A DNA stretch of 56,835 bases from Crocinitomicaceae bacterium (GCA_017984635.1 JAGNZC010000017.1:1-56835); one strand, 5' to 3'; positions 18,822-29,270 are shown, counted from the first letter of the stretch. Notes: a model not told the origin generated them from the sequence alone. Translations and numbers: made by a program.

Positions 18822-19913
18822 GTGAAAAGCATTCTTTCTATCGTAACAAGCCTTTTTTTATTTGCCTCATTTAGTTGGAGTCAAACTGCACCAAAATATT
18901 CAAATGAATTTTTAGCCATTGGTGTTGGCGCTGAAGCATTAGGCTTAGGAGGTGCTGTCGTTGCTCAAACAGATAACGTGAATGCAGGCTATTGGAATCC
19001 AGCTGGCTTAACAAAAGTTGACAAATGGTTAGAAATTGGTCTAATGCATTCAGAGTATTTTGCTGGTATTGCAAAATATGATTATTTAGGACTTGCCCAC
19101 AAGATAAATGATAAAAGTTCTATCGGTTTTTCGTTTGTTCGTTTTGCAGTAGACGATATTCCAAATACAACTCAATTAATAGATAATAACGGTCGAATTA
19201 ACTACGATAAAATCAGCAGCTTTACAGCAGCAGATTATGCTTATATCCTTTCCTATGCGCGAAAAATGAATGTAAAAGGATTGAGTTTTGGTGCCAATTT
19301 CAAAGTAATTAATCGTCAAGTGGGTGATTTTGCCAAATCATGGGGATTTGGCTTAGATGCTGGTTTACAGTATCAAACCGCTAAGAATTGGAAATTTGGA
19401 TTAATGGCTCGAGATGTTACATCCACTTTTAATGCGTGGGTGTTTAGTTTGGATGATAAAACAAAAGAAGTATTTGCCGCAACCGGAAATGAATTACCGT
19501 CAAATGGCTTGGAATTAACGTTGCCAAAGCTTGTGTTAGCAGCTTATAAAAAAGTAGAAATCGGAAAAAAAGGATTGTACACCGCTGCCGAATTAGATGT
19601 TGATATCACAACTGACGGAAGAAGAAATACTGTAATTCAAACAAATGCTCTTTCCATTGATCCTAAGTTTGGATTAGAAATAGGTTACAAATCATTTTTA
19701 GCAGTGCGAGGTGGTGTTTCTAATATGCAATACGTAAAGGAATTTGACGATACTAAATCATTTAATTTACAGCCTAATATTGGAGTTGGATTAACCTTAA
19801 AGAACTTTAAAATAGACTACGCTTTTACTGATATTGGCGATGCATCTGTTGCTTTGTATTCTCACATTATTTCGATTAAACTAAAATTAGATCGGCCTTC
19901 AAATATGAAATAA
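18822..19913 (+). CDS. porV2: PorV/PorQ-family outer-membrane protein, PorV2 type, T9SS-associated
   Basis: A Sec signal peptide (cleavage likely after FSWSQ) is followed by a FadL-like beta-barrel protein. The mature start reads KYSNEFLAIGVGAEALGLGG and DNVNAGYWNPAGL, the pattern of the PorV/PorQ superfamily; NPAGL rather than the NPAKYAF of canonical PorV points to the PorV2 subgroup. It ends in alternating beta strands. 363 residues with a GTG start, because no ATG lies in a suitable place. The PorU-like peptidase gene begins one base after its stop. PorV shuttles T9SS cargo to the PorU sortase; a similar partnership is inferred here. Confidence 0.75.
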   Translation: MKSILSIVTSLFLFASFSWSQTAPKYSNEFLAIGVGAEALGLGGAVVAQTDNVNAGYWNPAGLTKVDKWLEIGLMHSEYFAGIAKYDYLGLAHKINDKSSIGFSFVRFAVDDIPNTTQLIDNNGRINYDKISSFTAADYAYILSYARKMNVKGLSFGANFKVINRQVGDFAKSWGFGLDAGLQYQTAKNWKFGLMARDVTSTFNAWVFSLDDKTKEVFAATGNELPSNGLELTLPKLVLAAYKKVEIGKKGLYTAAELDVDITTDGRRNTVIQTNALSIDPKFGLEIGYKSFLAVRGGVSNMQYVKEFDDTKSFNLQPNIGVGLTLKNFKIDYAFTDIGDASVALYSHIISIKLKLDRPSNMK

Positions 19914-19914
19914 C

Positions 19915-22900
19915 ATGAATTCAAAATACATATTATTTATAGTAGCAATTTTTATTTCCAATTTATTGAATGCCCAATCTTTTGGAAACGAATGGATTCA
20001 ATACAATCAAAAATATTATTCTTTCAAAATAATAAATTCAGGTATTCATAAGCTAGATTATACTACTTTAAATAATGCTGGAATTCCTTTAAATTCATTT
20101 AACACTGCAAACATTCAGCTTTTTGGGAAAGAAAAAGAAATCCCACTTTACATAGAAGATGGTGGCGACCAAAGTTTAGACTCAGGAGATTACATTTTAT
20201 TTTATGCTGAAAGAAACGATGCATGGTTAGATGAAAGTCTGTATGAATCCCCTGAAGCAGTTGGGAACCCAAAATACAGTTTGTACAACGACACCATTCA
20301 CTATTTCTTCACATGGAACAACAATTCTAATAACCTGCGTTTTACCGAAGAAGTATCTATTAATTACACCAATTTTACAGCAAGTGATTATATATTATTT
20401 GAAAAATCACAGTTTTTCTCCAATTATTACAACGAAGGTGAAAAAACATCAGATGCTTCTAGTTCTTTTTATACATCGGGCGAAGGTTGGGGCTTAACAC
20501 CTGTTAATGGGGCAAGTGGTCATATTTGGAATTTCAACAATGTTTTTTTAGATAATCTTTACCAAGGAAACGGCAGTCCAGCTATTCAATACAATGCTGT
20601 TGTTGTAGGTGCGTCAAATGCTTCTGCCAACGGGACGTTTAACCATCATTCTAAACATACAATTGGAAATTCAAATACCATTATTGCTGATTCCACTTTC
20701 AATGGATATCGATCAATTAAAATAAAAAAATCATTCGCTAGTAGTTTACTCCCAAGTTCAGGCTTAACCAATTTAAAAGTTGCTATTGTTAACGATTTAG
20801 GCGCCACAACAGACTACCAATCGATAAATTATTGGTCATTTACTTATCCAAGATCGCCCCATCTAGGCGCCTTGACAAGTGGTGTTTTTTCTGTAGCATC
20901 ATCGTTAAATCAATCTAAAACAAGAATAGATTTAAGTAGTTCCAACTTAAATAACTCGTATTTTTTTGTTTTAGGTTCAAATCCAAAAAGAATTATTCCA
21001 GCACAAAATGGACTTCAAAAGATTCTTTTGATACCAAATTCCCTTGCTGACTCATTGCAAAAAGTTGTTTTCCAAGAACAAAGTACAGTTATTTCAATCT
21101 CGGAATTAAAAGCAGTTAATACAACTGGTTTTTTCAAAAACTATGCTTCATTAACAATTGAAAATGCTGTTTTAATGATTTACAACCCTTCATTAAAAAC
21201 TGCATCGGAAGAATATGCTTTGTATAGAAATTCAAATGCAGGTGGTAACCACAATGTCATATTAGCCAATGTAAATGAACTCTATCTACAATATGGTGGA
21301 GGAATTGAAAAACATATTAATGGCATTAGACGATTTGCACATCACATGTATACTGCTTCAACACAAAAACCTATTGCATTGTACTTATTAGGAAAAGGAA
21401 TTCGCGAGGCTAGTATTGCAGGTATAACAGTATCGGGTCCTGGAACACGAACAACACCAAGCGTTTACAACTTGTCATTGATTCCTTCATTTGGACAGCC
21501 TTCTAGTGACAATTGCATCACTTCTAACTTGCCGGGAACTACCAAATGGACTCCATTAATTCCGACAGGAAGAATTTCAGTGAGTACAAATCAAGAATTA
21601 GTAGACTATTTAACAAAAATCAAAGAATACGATTTAAACCAAGATCAAACAAGTGTTTACAATTCTTCAACAAAAGATTGGCAGAAACAAGTATTGCATT
21701 TTGTTGGGGGTTCAAATGCAGGACAGCAACAAACCTTTCAAGGGTATATGAATGGTTTAAAAAACACAATTTCATCCGCAGATTTTGGAGGAAATGTAAC
21801 AACTTCAGCCAAAACAAATGACGATCCTTTGAGTCCTGCTGAATTAACAGCAATAACCAATCGCATTCAAGATGGTGTTTCATTGATTACCTTTTTTGGG
21901 CACGCTGCACCAACAACATCTGGATTTGAAATCAATATTGACGAACCGGCGAACTGGAACAATCCAGGGAAATATCCTATCGTTATCACCAATTCTTGTT
22001 ATAATGGAAATATTTTTCAGAATAGTTTATCTAAATCAGAACAATTTGTAAGTGCTCAAAACGCTGGCGCAATTGCTTATTTAGGCACTGTAAGTTTAGG
22101 GATTTCAAATACTTTGTATCAATTTTCAAATGAATTGTACAAACAATTTAGCACTGTAAATTATGGAGGAACTTTAGCTTCACAAATTAAGAATGTTATC
22201 CAAAATATTGAAACGCCTCTACCTAATTTATTGGTAGAATCAACCTGTACTCAAATGACGTTAAATGGTGATCCTCTTCTTAAATTAAATTGGCATACTA
22301 AACCTGAAATAGAAATTACCCAAGAAAGTGTTTCTTTTTCGCCTACAGAATTGGATTTATCAGTTGACAGTATAACTATAAATTTAGCATTGAAAAATTT
22401 AGGAAAATCTATTACTGACACATTTCAAGTTGAAGTTTCAAGAAACTTTCCTTCCACTACAATTGACTCAATCTATTCGTTTTTTGTTCCCGAATTACAC
22501 TACAAACACATTTTGACATTCAAAGTGCCCATGCAAGCGAATATTGGAATCGGCATTAATAATTTTAATATCAAAGTTGATCTTCCATCATTTGTATCTG
22601 AACAATACGATGAAATCGGAAACAATCAATTGACAAAAACACTCTTTATTGACATCAGTGGTATAGAGCCTGTTTTACCTTTCGAATACGCTGTTGTACC
22701 TGATCCAACAATCACATTAAAAGCTTCTACAATTAATCCTATTGCAGCATATAACACATACCGCTTTGAATTAGATACAATAGATTTTGTTGGAGCACCT
22801 AGTCCCTTTCATCGATATGCAACAATCTCAGGTTTGGGAGGAGTAAAAGAAATTCAACCCTCTGAATGGAAGCTATCATCAACTGGAAATTCCGCACCTT

Positions 22901-25095
22901 TTATTGCCGAAGATAGCATTGTCTATTTTTGGAGAGTTGCTGTAGATGTACCAACGAAACTTTGGAAAGAAAGTTCTTTTCAATACATTGCCAACAAAGA
23001 AGGTTGGGGACAAGATCATTTTTACCAGTTTAAAAACAATAGCTTTTCGGGAATTCAATACGACAGAACGGATCGTAAAAAATACTTTGATCCATTAACA
23101 AAATCGTTAACATGTGATGTGAAATATTCAGGAGGAGTTCCAGCAATTTACTACAATGAATTCTCAATTGATGGTAATCAACAAGAATATGGAATATGTC
23201 AATACACACCTTCTTTTTATGTAGCTGTAATTGATCCATTCACCTTAAAATCGTGGGGAACACGTTGGACCAACAATGCTACTAATCCTCCAACGGTATT
23301 TAATCCGAATCATTACTTTGGAAATGCAAATGATAATTCATCGTGCAGAAACCGAGTAGAAAAGTATTTTATCTTCAGGCAGAATAGCGCCACTCAATTA
23401 GCCGCTTTTGAAGCCATGATGGATACTATTCCAGATGATTATTACATTTTGGTTTATTCCCCGATGACAACACTACATGACCAAATTAATATTTTAGCTC
23501 CATCCGTTTATACTACTTTTCAGAATTTAGGATCTGACAGTATCGTTGCTGGACGACCTAACATGCCAATGGCTTTCTTTTGTAAAAAGGGTGATCCATC
23601 AACCGTTATAGAAATGTTTTCTCAAGTTGTAGGTGAAGACCTACATTTAGAAGCAGATTTAGTTGGATATTCTAACGTTGGACAAGAAGACGGTCCGTTA
23701 ATTGGACCAGCTTCTGAATGGAAATCTGTATATTGGAAACAAGATCCATTTGGAAGTATAAATGCTGACACAACTCAATTAAGTTTAAAAATTTACGATG
23801 CGAATGGTGCTTTTCAATATAAAATAGACACCCTTTTCACTCCTAATGACTCTATAATTAACTTATCAAACCTTGTCGATGCTACAGAATATCCTTTCAT
23901 TCAATTGAGTGCTTTTTATAAAGACACGATAGGTTTTACTCCAGCTCAAATTGATCGTTGGCATGTATTATTCACACCGCTTCCAGAAGCGGCTATAGAT
24001 GGTTCAAATAACTTTACCTGGATTCCAAATAAAGATTCACTAATAGAAGGTGAAGAAGTAAAATTTGCAGTGGATATTAAAAACATTTTTACCATTCCAA
24101 TGGATTCTTTATTAATCAATTATTGGGTCAAAGATAACCAGCAACAAATGCATTTTATCAATTATAGTCGCCAAGACTCACTTTTAGCAGGAGAAACATT
24201 GCGTGATACCATAACATTTTCCACAACCGGATTACAAGGCAACAATGTGTTGTGGATGGAGGTAAATCCATACATAAATGGTAGTTTAATAGCGACTGAT
24301 CAGCCCGAACAAAAACATTTTAACAACTTAATGCAATTGCCATTTTTTGTTTTAGGAGATGACGAAAACCCAATTTTAGATGTAACGTTTGATGGTAAAC
24401 ATCTTTTAAATAATGATATCGTTTCACCTGAATCTAACATTTTAATTACCTTGAAAGATGATAATCCTTATTTAATAATGGATGATATTTCTGATACGAC
24501 TCGCTTTGGCGTCTACTTAACATCACCCTCTGGCATTCAAAAAAGAATACCATTTGTAGATGGAAATGGCAATACAATTATGCAATGGATTCCAGCTGAT
24601 GGACAAAACAAACGTTTTAAAATCAATTATCCAGCCCAATTTTTAGTTGATGGAAAATATACTTTATTTGTTCAAGGATCAGATCGATCAGGAAATTTAT
24701 CAGGTGATATTGAATATAAAATCAATTTTGAAGTAATTCGCGAGTCAGCCATAACATACATGATGAACTACCCAAATCCATTTAGTACAAGCACCCGATT
24801 TGTTTTTACATTAACTGGAACAGAAATTCCAGATGAAGTTATCATTCAAATAATGACAGTAACAGGTAAAGTTGTTCGGGAAATTACAGAAGATGAATTA
24901 GGTCCAATTTCAATCGGAAGAAATATGACTAATTATGCTTGGGATGGAAAAGATGAATTTGGTGATCAATTGGCAAATGGGGTGTATTTATATACTGTAA
25001 AAGCGCAAATCAATGGCGAAGAAATCAAACACCGATCAAGTGGTGGCGATGGATATTTTAAGAAAGAATTTGGTAAAATGTATTTAATCCGTTAG
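19915..25095 (+). CDS. porU2: C25 (gingipain-type) cysteine peptidase, PorU2-like, T9SS-associated
   Basis: A large secreted protein of 1,726 residues with a signal peptide (MNSKYILFIVAIFISNLLNA). The central C25 peptidase domain spans roughly residues 430-800: catalytic His663 in FFGHAAPTT and catalytic Cys695 in ITNSCYNGN. It is followed by Ig-like repeats and a C-terminal domain starting MNYPNPFSTSTRFVF and containing AWDGKDEFGDQLANGVYLY, a FlgD/T9SS-CTD-like fold. Canonical PorU sortase is shorter (about 1,100-1,300 residues), and with the adjacent PorV2-type barrel this fits the PorU2 subgroup. It probably processes or anchors T9SS cargo at the cell surface. Its stop overlaps the convergent phosphatase stop by 4 nt. 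Confidence 0.8.
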   Translation: MNSKYILFIVAIFISNLLNAQSFGNEWIQYNQKYYSFKIINSGIHKLDYTTLNNAGIPLNSFNTANIQLFGKEKEIPLYIEDGGDQSLDSGDYILFYAERNDAWLDESLYESPEAVGNPKYSLYNDTIHYFFTWNNNSNNLRFTEEVSINYTNFTASDYILFEKSQFFSNYYNEGEKTSDASSSFYTSGEGWGLTPVNGASGHIWNFNNVFLDNLYQGNGSPAIQYNAVVVGASNASANGTFNHHSKHTIGNSNTIIADSTFNGYRSIKIKKSFASSLLPSSGLTNLKVAIVNDLGATTDYQSINYWSFTYPRSPHLGALTSGVFSVASSLNQSKTRIDLSSSNLNNSYFFVLGSNPKRIIPAQNGLQKILLIPNSLADSLQKVVFQEQSTVISISELKAVNTTGFFKNYASLTIENAVLMIYNPSLKTASEEYALYRNSNAGGNHNVILANVNELYLQYGGGIEKHINGIRRFAHHMYTASTQKPIALYLLGKGIREASIAGITVSGPGTRTTPSVYNLSLIPSFGQPSSDNCITSNLPGTTKWTPLIPTGRISVSTNQELVDYLTKIKEYDLNQDQTSVYNSSTKDWQKQVLHFVGGSNAGQQQTFQGYMNGLKNTISSADFGGNVTTSAKTNDDPLSPAELTAITNRIQDGVSLITFFGHAAPTTSGFEINIDEPANWNNPGKYPIVITNSCYNGNIFQNSLSKSEQFVSAQNAGAIAYLGTVSLGISNTLYQFSNELYKQFSTVNYGGTLASQIKNVIQNIETPLPNLLVESTCTQMTLNGDPLLKLNWHTKPEIEITQESVSFSPTELDLSVDSITINLALKNLGKSITDTFQVEVSRNFPSTTIDSIYSFFVPELHYKHILTFKVPMQANIGIGINNFNIKVDLPSFVSEQYDEIGNNQLTKTLFIDISGIEPVLPFEYAVVPDPTITLKASTINPIAAYNTYRFELDTIDFVGAPSPFHRYATISGLGGVKEIQPSEWKLSSTGNSAPFIAEDSIVYFWRVAVDVPTKLWKESSFQYIANKEGWGQDHFYQFKNNSFSGIQYDRTDRKKYFDPLTKSLTCDVKYSGGVPAIYYNEFSIDGNQQEYGICQYTPSFYVAVIDPFTLKSWGTRWTNNATNPPTVFNPNHYFGNANDNSSCRNRVEKYFIFRQNSATQLAAFEAMMDTIPDDYYILVYSPMTTLHDQINILAPSVYTTFQNLGSDSIVAGRPNMPMAFFCKKGDPSTVIEMFSQVVGEDLHLEADLVGYSNVGQEDGPLIGPASEWKSVYWKQDPFGSINADTTQLSLKIYDANGAFQYKIDTLFTPNDSIINLSNLVDATEYPFIQLSAFYKDTIGFTPAQIDRWHVLFTPLPEAAIDGSNNFTWIPNKDSLIEGEEVKFAVDIKNIFTIPMDSLLINYWVKDNQQQMHFINYSRQDSLLAGETLRDTITFSTTGLQGNNVLWMEVNPYINGSLIATDQPEQKHFNNLMQLPFFVLGDDENPILDVTFDGKHLLNNDIVSPESNILITLKDDNPYLIMDDISDTTRFGVYLTSPSGIQKRIPFVDGNGNTIMQWIPADGQNKRFKINYPAQFLVDGKYTLFVQGSDRSGNLSGDIEYKINFEVIRESAITYMMNYPNPFSTSTRFVFTLTGTEIPDEVIIQIMTVTGKVVREITEDELGPISIGRNMTNYAWDGKDEFGDQLANGVYLYTVKAQINGEEIKHRSSGGDGYFKKEFGKMYLIR

Positions 25096-26324
25096 AAAAA
25101 ACGGCAACTAAAAATAGCGGTATCATCAACGAATGAATTGTTTCCTCTCCATTCATCTAACTTAGAGAAAATCAAATTCGTTAAATCTTCCATTTTTAAT
25201 GGGTAAAAAGCATTAACCGTTGATGCTAAACGTTCTACTGAAAATTGTTCGTTTGAATCGTTTTCTAATTCAACAACGCCATCTGTAAATAATACTAGGG
25301 TTGTATTTGGTTGTAATATTTTTTTACCAACATGTATAAATGGTAATTCATCTAACATTCCCAATCCTATACAACCTTCACTTAAGTATTCAACTTTCTT
25401 ACCTGTAGTTATAAATGGATGGTTATGACCTGCATTTACATAAGTTAATTCCCTTGAAGTGGCGTTGTAATGTGCAATAAAGAAGGTGATAAATTTTTCG
25501 CCTTTGGCATTTCGCATGACTTTTTTATTCAATTCTTCCATTAAAAACTCCATATCGAAGCGCTGGTAATTAAACAAAGTTCTAATCGTTGCTTGAAAGT
25601 TTGCCATCAACATAGCCGCTCCAATTCCTTTTCCAGAGACATCGCCAATACAAATCGTGTACTCATCATCTCCTAAAGGAATGAAATCATAATAATCACC
25701 ACCGACTTCGTGACGTGGTTTGTATTTTGCTGAGATGTCCATTCGTCGATTCGAAGGTAAATCTGAAGGGAATAGCAACTTTTGCATTTCAGAAGCCACT
25801 TCCAATTCCTTTTTAATACGTTCTTGAATGATACTCAAACGTGTCATACGTTGATTTTCAATCGCTACAACGATGATGTTGGTAAGTATTTGAATAAAAT
25901 TGGTGTTAGAATGCTCATCAATTAAATTGAATTGAGACTTAGGATTGGTGGTGAATAATAAAAAGGCTAATGGAGTTCCTTTATGATAAACGGGTATAAT
26001 CGTTTCAAATTCTTGTAACAAAGAAGAATGGGACGATGCGATTTCAGTAGATTCTTTGAAGCGAATTAAATCGCGTTCAACATCTATTTCTTTGACTTTT
26101 CCTTTGATTCCACTTTTACAAAATATCTCCCATTTTTCATGTTTTAAAAACAATACAAATCGGGGAAAGCCTAATTGCTCTTTTAACACATAAGTATAAA
26201 TTTTAATCAATTGATCTACTGGCAAATTGTTGTTAATCGCCTTTGTAATTTCTAACAAAGAATTTAGTTTAAAATCCTTTTCAGCTAATTGATGTTCTAA
26301 ATACTTTTGTTGCGCAGCAATCAT
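25092..26324 (-). CDS. GAF-like / PP2C SpoIIE-type serine phosphatase
   Basis: The N-terminal half (about residues 10-170) looks like a GAF-type sensor; a coiled linker (about 175-195) follows, then a SpoIIE/RsbU-type PP2C domain to the C-terminus. Metal-binding Asp residues are in HEVGGDYYDF, ICIGDVSGKGIGAAM, LFTDGVVE and VDDTAIF. Such phosphatases dephosphorylate anti-sigma-factor antagonists in partner-switching cascades. No antagonist or anti-sigma gene is nearby, so the target is unknown. No signal peptide or membrane helix, so cytoplasmic. Its start overlaps the lpxD stop by 4 nt (ATGA), implying translational coupling. Confidence 0.88.
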   Translation of the reverse strand: MIAAQQKYLEHQLAEKDFKLNSLLEITKAINNNLPVDQLIKIYTYVLKEQLGFPRFVLFLKHEKWEIFCKSGIKGKVKEIDVERDLIRFKESTEIASSHSSLLQEFETIIPVYHKGTPLAFLLFTTNPKSQFNLIDEHSNTNFIQILTNIIVVAIENQRMTRLSIIQERIKKELEVASEMQKLLFPSDLPSNRRMDISAKYKPRHEVGGDYYDFIPLGDDEYTICIGDVSGKGIGAAMLMANFQATIRTLFNYQRFDMEFLMEELNKKVMRNAKGEKFITFFIAHYNATSRELTYVNAGHNHPFITTGKKVEYLSEGCIGLGMLDELPFIHVGKKILQPNTTLVLFTDGVVELENDSNEQFSVERLASTVNAFYPLKMEDLTNLIFSKLDEWRGNNSFVDDTAIFSCRFF

Positions 26325-27250
26325 TTCAATTTCTCCAATAATTTAGGCAATTGACGTAAAGCAGCCATTTCTCTGAATTTTTCTTTCACTTCAGAACACG
26401 GGCTGCCAAAATAAGTTTTTCCTCCTTCTAAACTCTTTGCGATTCCAGACTGAGCTAAAACTACAGCGCCTTCACCAATCGTAATATCACTTGCGCAGCC
26501 AACTTGACCCCATAAGGTAACATTGTTTTCTACACGAACACAGCCCGCTAATCCAACATTTGCCGCCAATAAACACTTTTCACCCAAAACAGTGTCGTGA
26601 CCAATGTGAACTTGATTGTCTAACTTACTGCCAGCACCGATTGTTGTCATTCCAGTTACTCCAGCGTCGATTGTACACAAAGCACCAATCTCAACATTTT
26701 TCTTCACTAAAACACCTCCGCACGTATGCATTCGATCGTAACCGCTTGGTTTTTTCTTGTAATAAAAAGCTGAATGACCAAGAACAGAATTTGGTCCAAT
26801 AATCACATTGTCCTCGATAATTGTTCCATTCATGATAGATGCGCCTGGATAAATAACAACATTTTTTCCAATAATAACTTGATTTCCGATGAAAACATTC
26901 GGATAAATTATGGCAGTTTCATCAATGTTACTCTCAATTCCAATGGCTTCGTTTTGAGGTCTAAATGGTAAAAAGTGACGAGTCAACCGATTAAAATCAT
27001 CAAAAGGTGTAGCTGAAATGATGAGCGCTTTCCCTTCAGGGCATTCCACTTCTTGATCTATTAAGATGGTTGTTGCCGCACTTTTCAATGCTTTTTCATA
27101 ATATTTAGGATGATCAACGAAAACTAAATCTCCCGAAACAACCATGTGAATCTCATTAATTCCAGTAACTAAATGTGTAGGATCACCTACAATTTTACCA
27201 TTAATGATTGCGGCTATTTCTTCAAGTGTATAGGGTTTCTCTAATTTCAT
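26321..27250 (-). CDS. lpxD: UDP-3-O-acylglucosamine N-acyltransferase
   Basis: The third step of lipid A synthesis: transfer of a 3-hydroxyacyl chain from ACP to UDP-3-O-acylglucosamine. An N-terminal uridine-binding LpxD domain (about residues 5-100) is followed by left-handed beta-helix hexapeptide repeats such as IIGKNVVIYPGASI and a helical C-terminus. The catalytic His is expected in LDNQVHIGHD. At 309 residues it is somewhat shorter than E. coli LpxD (341). Many Bacteroidota carry a second LpxD-like gene, so redundancy is possible. It overlaps the downstream phosphatase gene by 4 nt. Confidence 0.87.
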   Translation of the reverse strand: MKLEKPYTLEEIAAIINGKIVGDPTHLVTGINEIHMVVSGDLVFVDHPKYYEKALKSAATTILIDQEVECPEGKALIISATPFDDFNRLTRHFLPFRPQNEAIGIESNIDETAIIYPNVFIGNQVIIGKNVVIYPGASIMNGTIIEDNVIIGPNSVLGHSAFYYKKKPSGYDRMHTCGGVLVKKNVEIGALCTIDAGVTGMTTIGAGSKLDNQVHIGHDTVLGEKCLLAANVGLAGCVRVENNVTLWGQVGCASDITIGEGAVVLAQSGIAKSLEGGKTYFGSPCSEVKEKFREMAALRQLPKLLEKLK

Positions 27251-27394
27251 CGTTGTTATTTTTGTTTAAAATTACGTTACTTGTTCGCACTAAAAACATG
27301 CAATCCACATAATTTTCATCGGTAAAATGTTAATAGCAACAATTTAAAATGAACGAAACTTCGATATAGGTGTAGCAGCATAAAAAAGAATTAT

Positions 27395-27985
27395 ATGAAG
27401 TACAAAACTATTTTATTCGTTGCTGCAATTATTGGAATTGGCTCAACATCTTACGCGCAAACAAAACGTATAGCTTTCAAAAGCCACAGTGGAAATTCAG
27501 AACACTTTAAACAAGCTTTATCGGCTGCACTATTTGAAAATGAGAGTTCCAATTTTGGAATTGCACCAGAACGATATGTAACTTTTGCGCATTTGGATAC
27601 AGTTATTTTTATTAACGACACAACTGTTGAATTGGTAACGAGCCATCATTCAAATTTTGTTGATGATTATAGAATTTCAACACATCCAGGTTTATGGAAA
27701 CCAGGGCATGAAATAGTCGTGAATCACCCCGTTTTTAATTCCGAAAAAACAATTGAGGAAATGAAAGAAATCGTGCAAAAAACGTATCATTTTAAAAATG
27801 ACATTTCAAAAGTTGTTTTTATTGGCGAACCTAAAGCTGTGAAAAAAAAATTAGAAAGAAAATATAGAAACTCTCTAAAAAATGGTTTTATGAATAGTGG
27901 TAATCCATTCTTCTTATTTCTATTTGGAGCTGGAATGATTAGTATTATTTCTTTCGTTTTCAAACCATTTGCGATTAAAAAATGA
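27395..27985 (+). CDS. Exported membrane-anchored protein of unknown function
   Basis: No family recognised. A signal peptide (cleavage likely after STSYAQ) leads to a domain of about 140 residues with HSGNSEHFKQALSAALFENE and VIFINDTTVELVTS, and a C-terminal hydrophobic helix (FFLFLFGAGMISIISFVF) ending in a basic tail. It is probably a periplasmic protein tethered at its C-terminus. Its stop overlaps the start of the DoxX-like gene by 4 nt (ATGA), so the two products are probably made together. Confidence 0.7.
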   Translation: MKYKTILFVAAIIGIGSTSYAQTKRIAFKSHSGNSEHFKQALSAALFENESSNFGIAPERYVTFAHLDTVIFINDTTVELVTSHHSNFVDDYRISTHPGLWKPGHEIVVNHPVFNSEKTIEEMKEIVQKTYHFKNDISKVVFIGEPKAVKKKLERKYRNSLKNGFMNSGNPFFLFLFGAGMISIISFVFKPFAIKK

Positions 27986-29151
27986 AACCTCTAAAGAAAA
28001 TTGTTAATTATTTTCTTGCACTATTTATACTGAATGGAATACTTTTTATTCCATTCAGTTTTTCTTTTAGTGCTATTCAATTAAAGATTTGTCAATTCAT
28101 TTTTTTACCAATCGTAATAAAAATAGCCCATCACTTTCAGTATGATTTGCTATTGACCGATTTTTCATCTGATTCGTTAGCCATGTATCTACTCATTTTG
28201 ATTTTGGTTATTGCTTGTTTGTTGTTTTCAGTTTTGCTTTTTTACATTGAAAAAAGGAAAGGTTATAATTTAAACTTAGAAAACAAAATTCGCCCAATTA
28301 TTCGCTATTACTTAGCATTAGTACTATTGATTTATGGATTCAGTAAAGTATTTAAAGCACAATTTTATTTACCTGAACCCAATTTATTATTCACCCCTCT
28401 AGGAAATTTAGATAAAGACATTTTATTTTGGTCAACCATTGGGAGTTCTCGCTCCTACTCTATTTTTTTGGGGATTATTGAGATTGTTCCAGCTCTATTA
28501 TTACTATTTAGAAAAACTGCTTTTATCGGAATTTTAATGGCTACTGGAGTACTTTTACATGTTGTTTCAATCAATTTCTCCTATTCCATTTCCGTTAAAA
28601 TCTTTTCCCTATTTTTATTGATTTTAGCGCTCTTTTTAGCATTCAGAACAATAAAAAATACCTGGCACCTCTTTCAAACAGGACAATTTTCAACATCCGA
28701 TTTCTTTGAGCCAACACGTTCCTATAAAAAGCATTTTTATCCTTTTGTGAAAGCACTACTTATTGTTTTGTTATTCATCGAAGCACTCGCTCCTGCTATA
28801 AAATCTAGCAATTTTAACGACGATAAAGTACTAAGACCACTTTACCATGGAGCCTATAAAGTTCAAGAAAATCAATGGGGAATTAAACGCTTTTTCATTC
28901 ACCGAGATGGATACCTCATCTTTCAAGATAAGAACGACTCAATGACAGACTATAAATTTCAATTGGTAAACAAAAATGTATTTTTATTGAAAGATTATCA
29001 ATTGAAAGCGCAAGTTGGAAAATTAAAGTGGAATCCAACTTCACATAAAATGGAGTTGACATTGAATTCTATACATTTGGTTGGACAACAAATAGATTTA
29101 AAATCATTACCTCTTATGAAATCACAGTTCTCTTGGACAGTTGATCAATAA
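27982..29151 (+). CDS. Multi-pass membrane protein, DoxX-like
   Basis: 389 residues with about eight hydrophobic helices in the first 270 residues, then a soluble domain of about 120 residues rich in beta strands. The middle part, with ALVLLIYGFSKVFKAQF and FLGIIEIVPALLLLFRKTAF, resembles the four-helix DoxX family, a loose assignment. The C-terminal part (YKVQENQWGIKRFFIHRDGY) resembles soluble domains attached to DoxX-like proteins in Bacteroidota. It is translationally coupled to the preceding exported protein. The role is unknown. Confidence 0.65.
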   Translation: MKPLKKIVNYFLALFILNGILFIPFSFSFSAIQLKICQFIFLPIVIKIAHHFQYDLLLTDFSSDSLAMYLLILILVIACLLFSVLLFYIEKRKGYNLNLENKIRPIIRYYLALVLLIYGFSKVFKAQFYLPEPNLLFTPLGNLDKDILFWSTIGSSRSYSIFLGIIEIVPALLLLFRKTAFIGILMATGVLLHVVSINFSYSISVKIFSLFLLILALFLAFRTIKNTWHLFQTGQFSTSDFFEPTRSYKKHFYPFVKALLIVLLFIEALAPAIKSSNFNDDKVLRPLYHGAYKVQENQWGIKRFFIHRDGYLIFQDKNDSMTDYKFQLVNKNVFLLKDYQLKAQVGKLKWNPTSHKMELTLNSIHLVGQQIDLKSLPLMKSQFSWTVDQ

Positions 29152-29175
29152 ATTGAAGTTTAAAAGCATAAAAAT

Positions 29176-29197
29176 TTACAACATTGCAATATTGTAA
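29176..29197. promoter_or_regulatory. 22-bp palindrome, copy 1 (candidate operator)
   Basis: An imperfect palindrome, TTACAACATTGC then AATATTGTAA, identical to the copies at 29271, 41618 and 41676. It lies 24 bp after the DoxX-like gene in a convergent gap, where no promoter is expected. Confidence 0.7.
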
Positions 29198-29270
29198 AGA
29201 TCCTAGATTGCACAAGCGAAACAAATCACTTTTATGATTTATTACTCCTGATAATTTGAAAATTTCTCAC

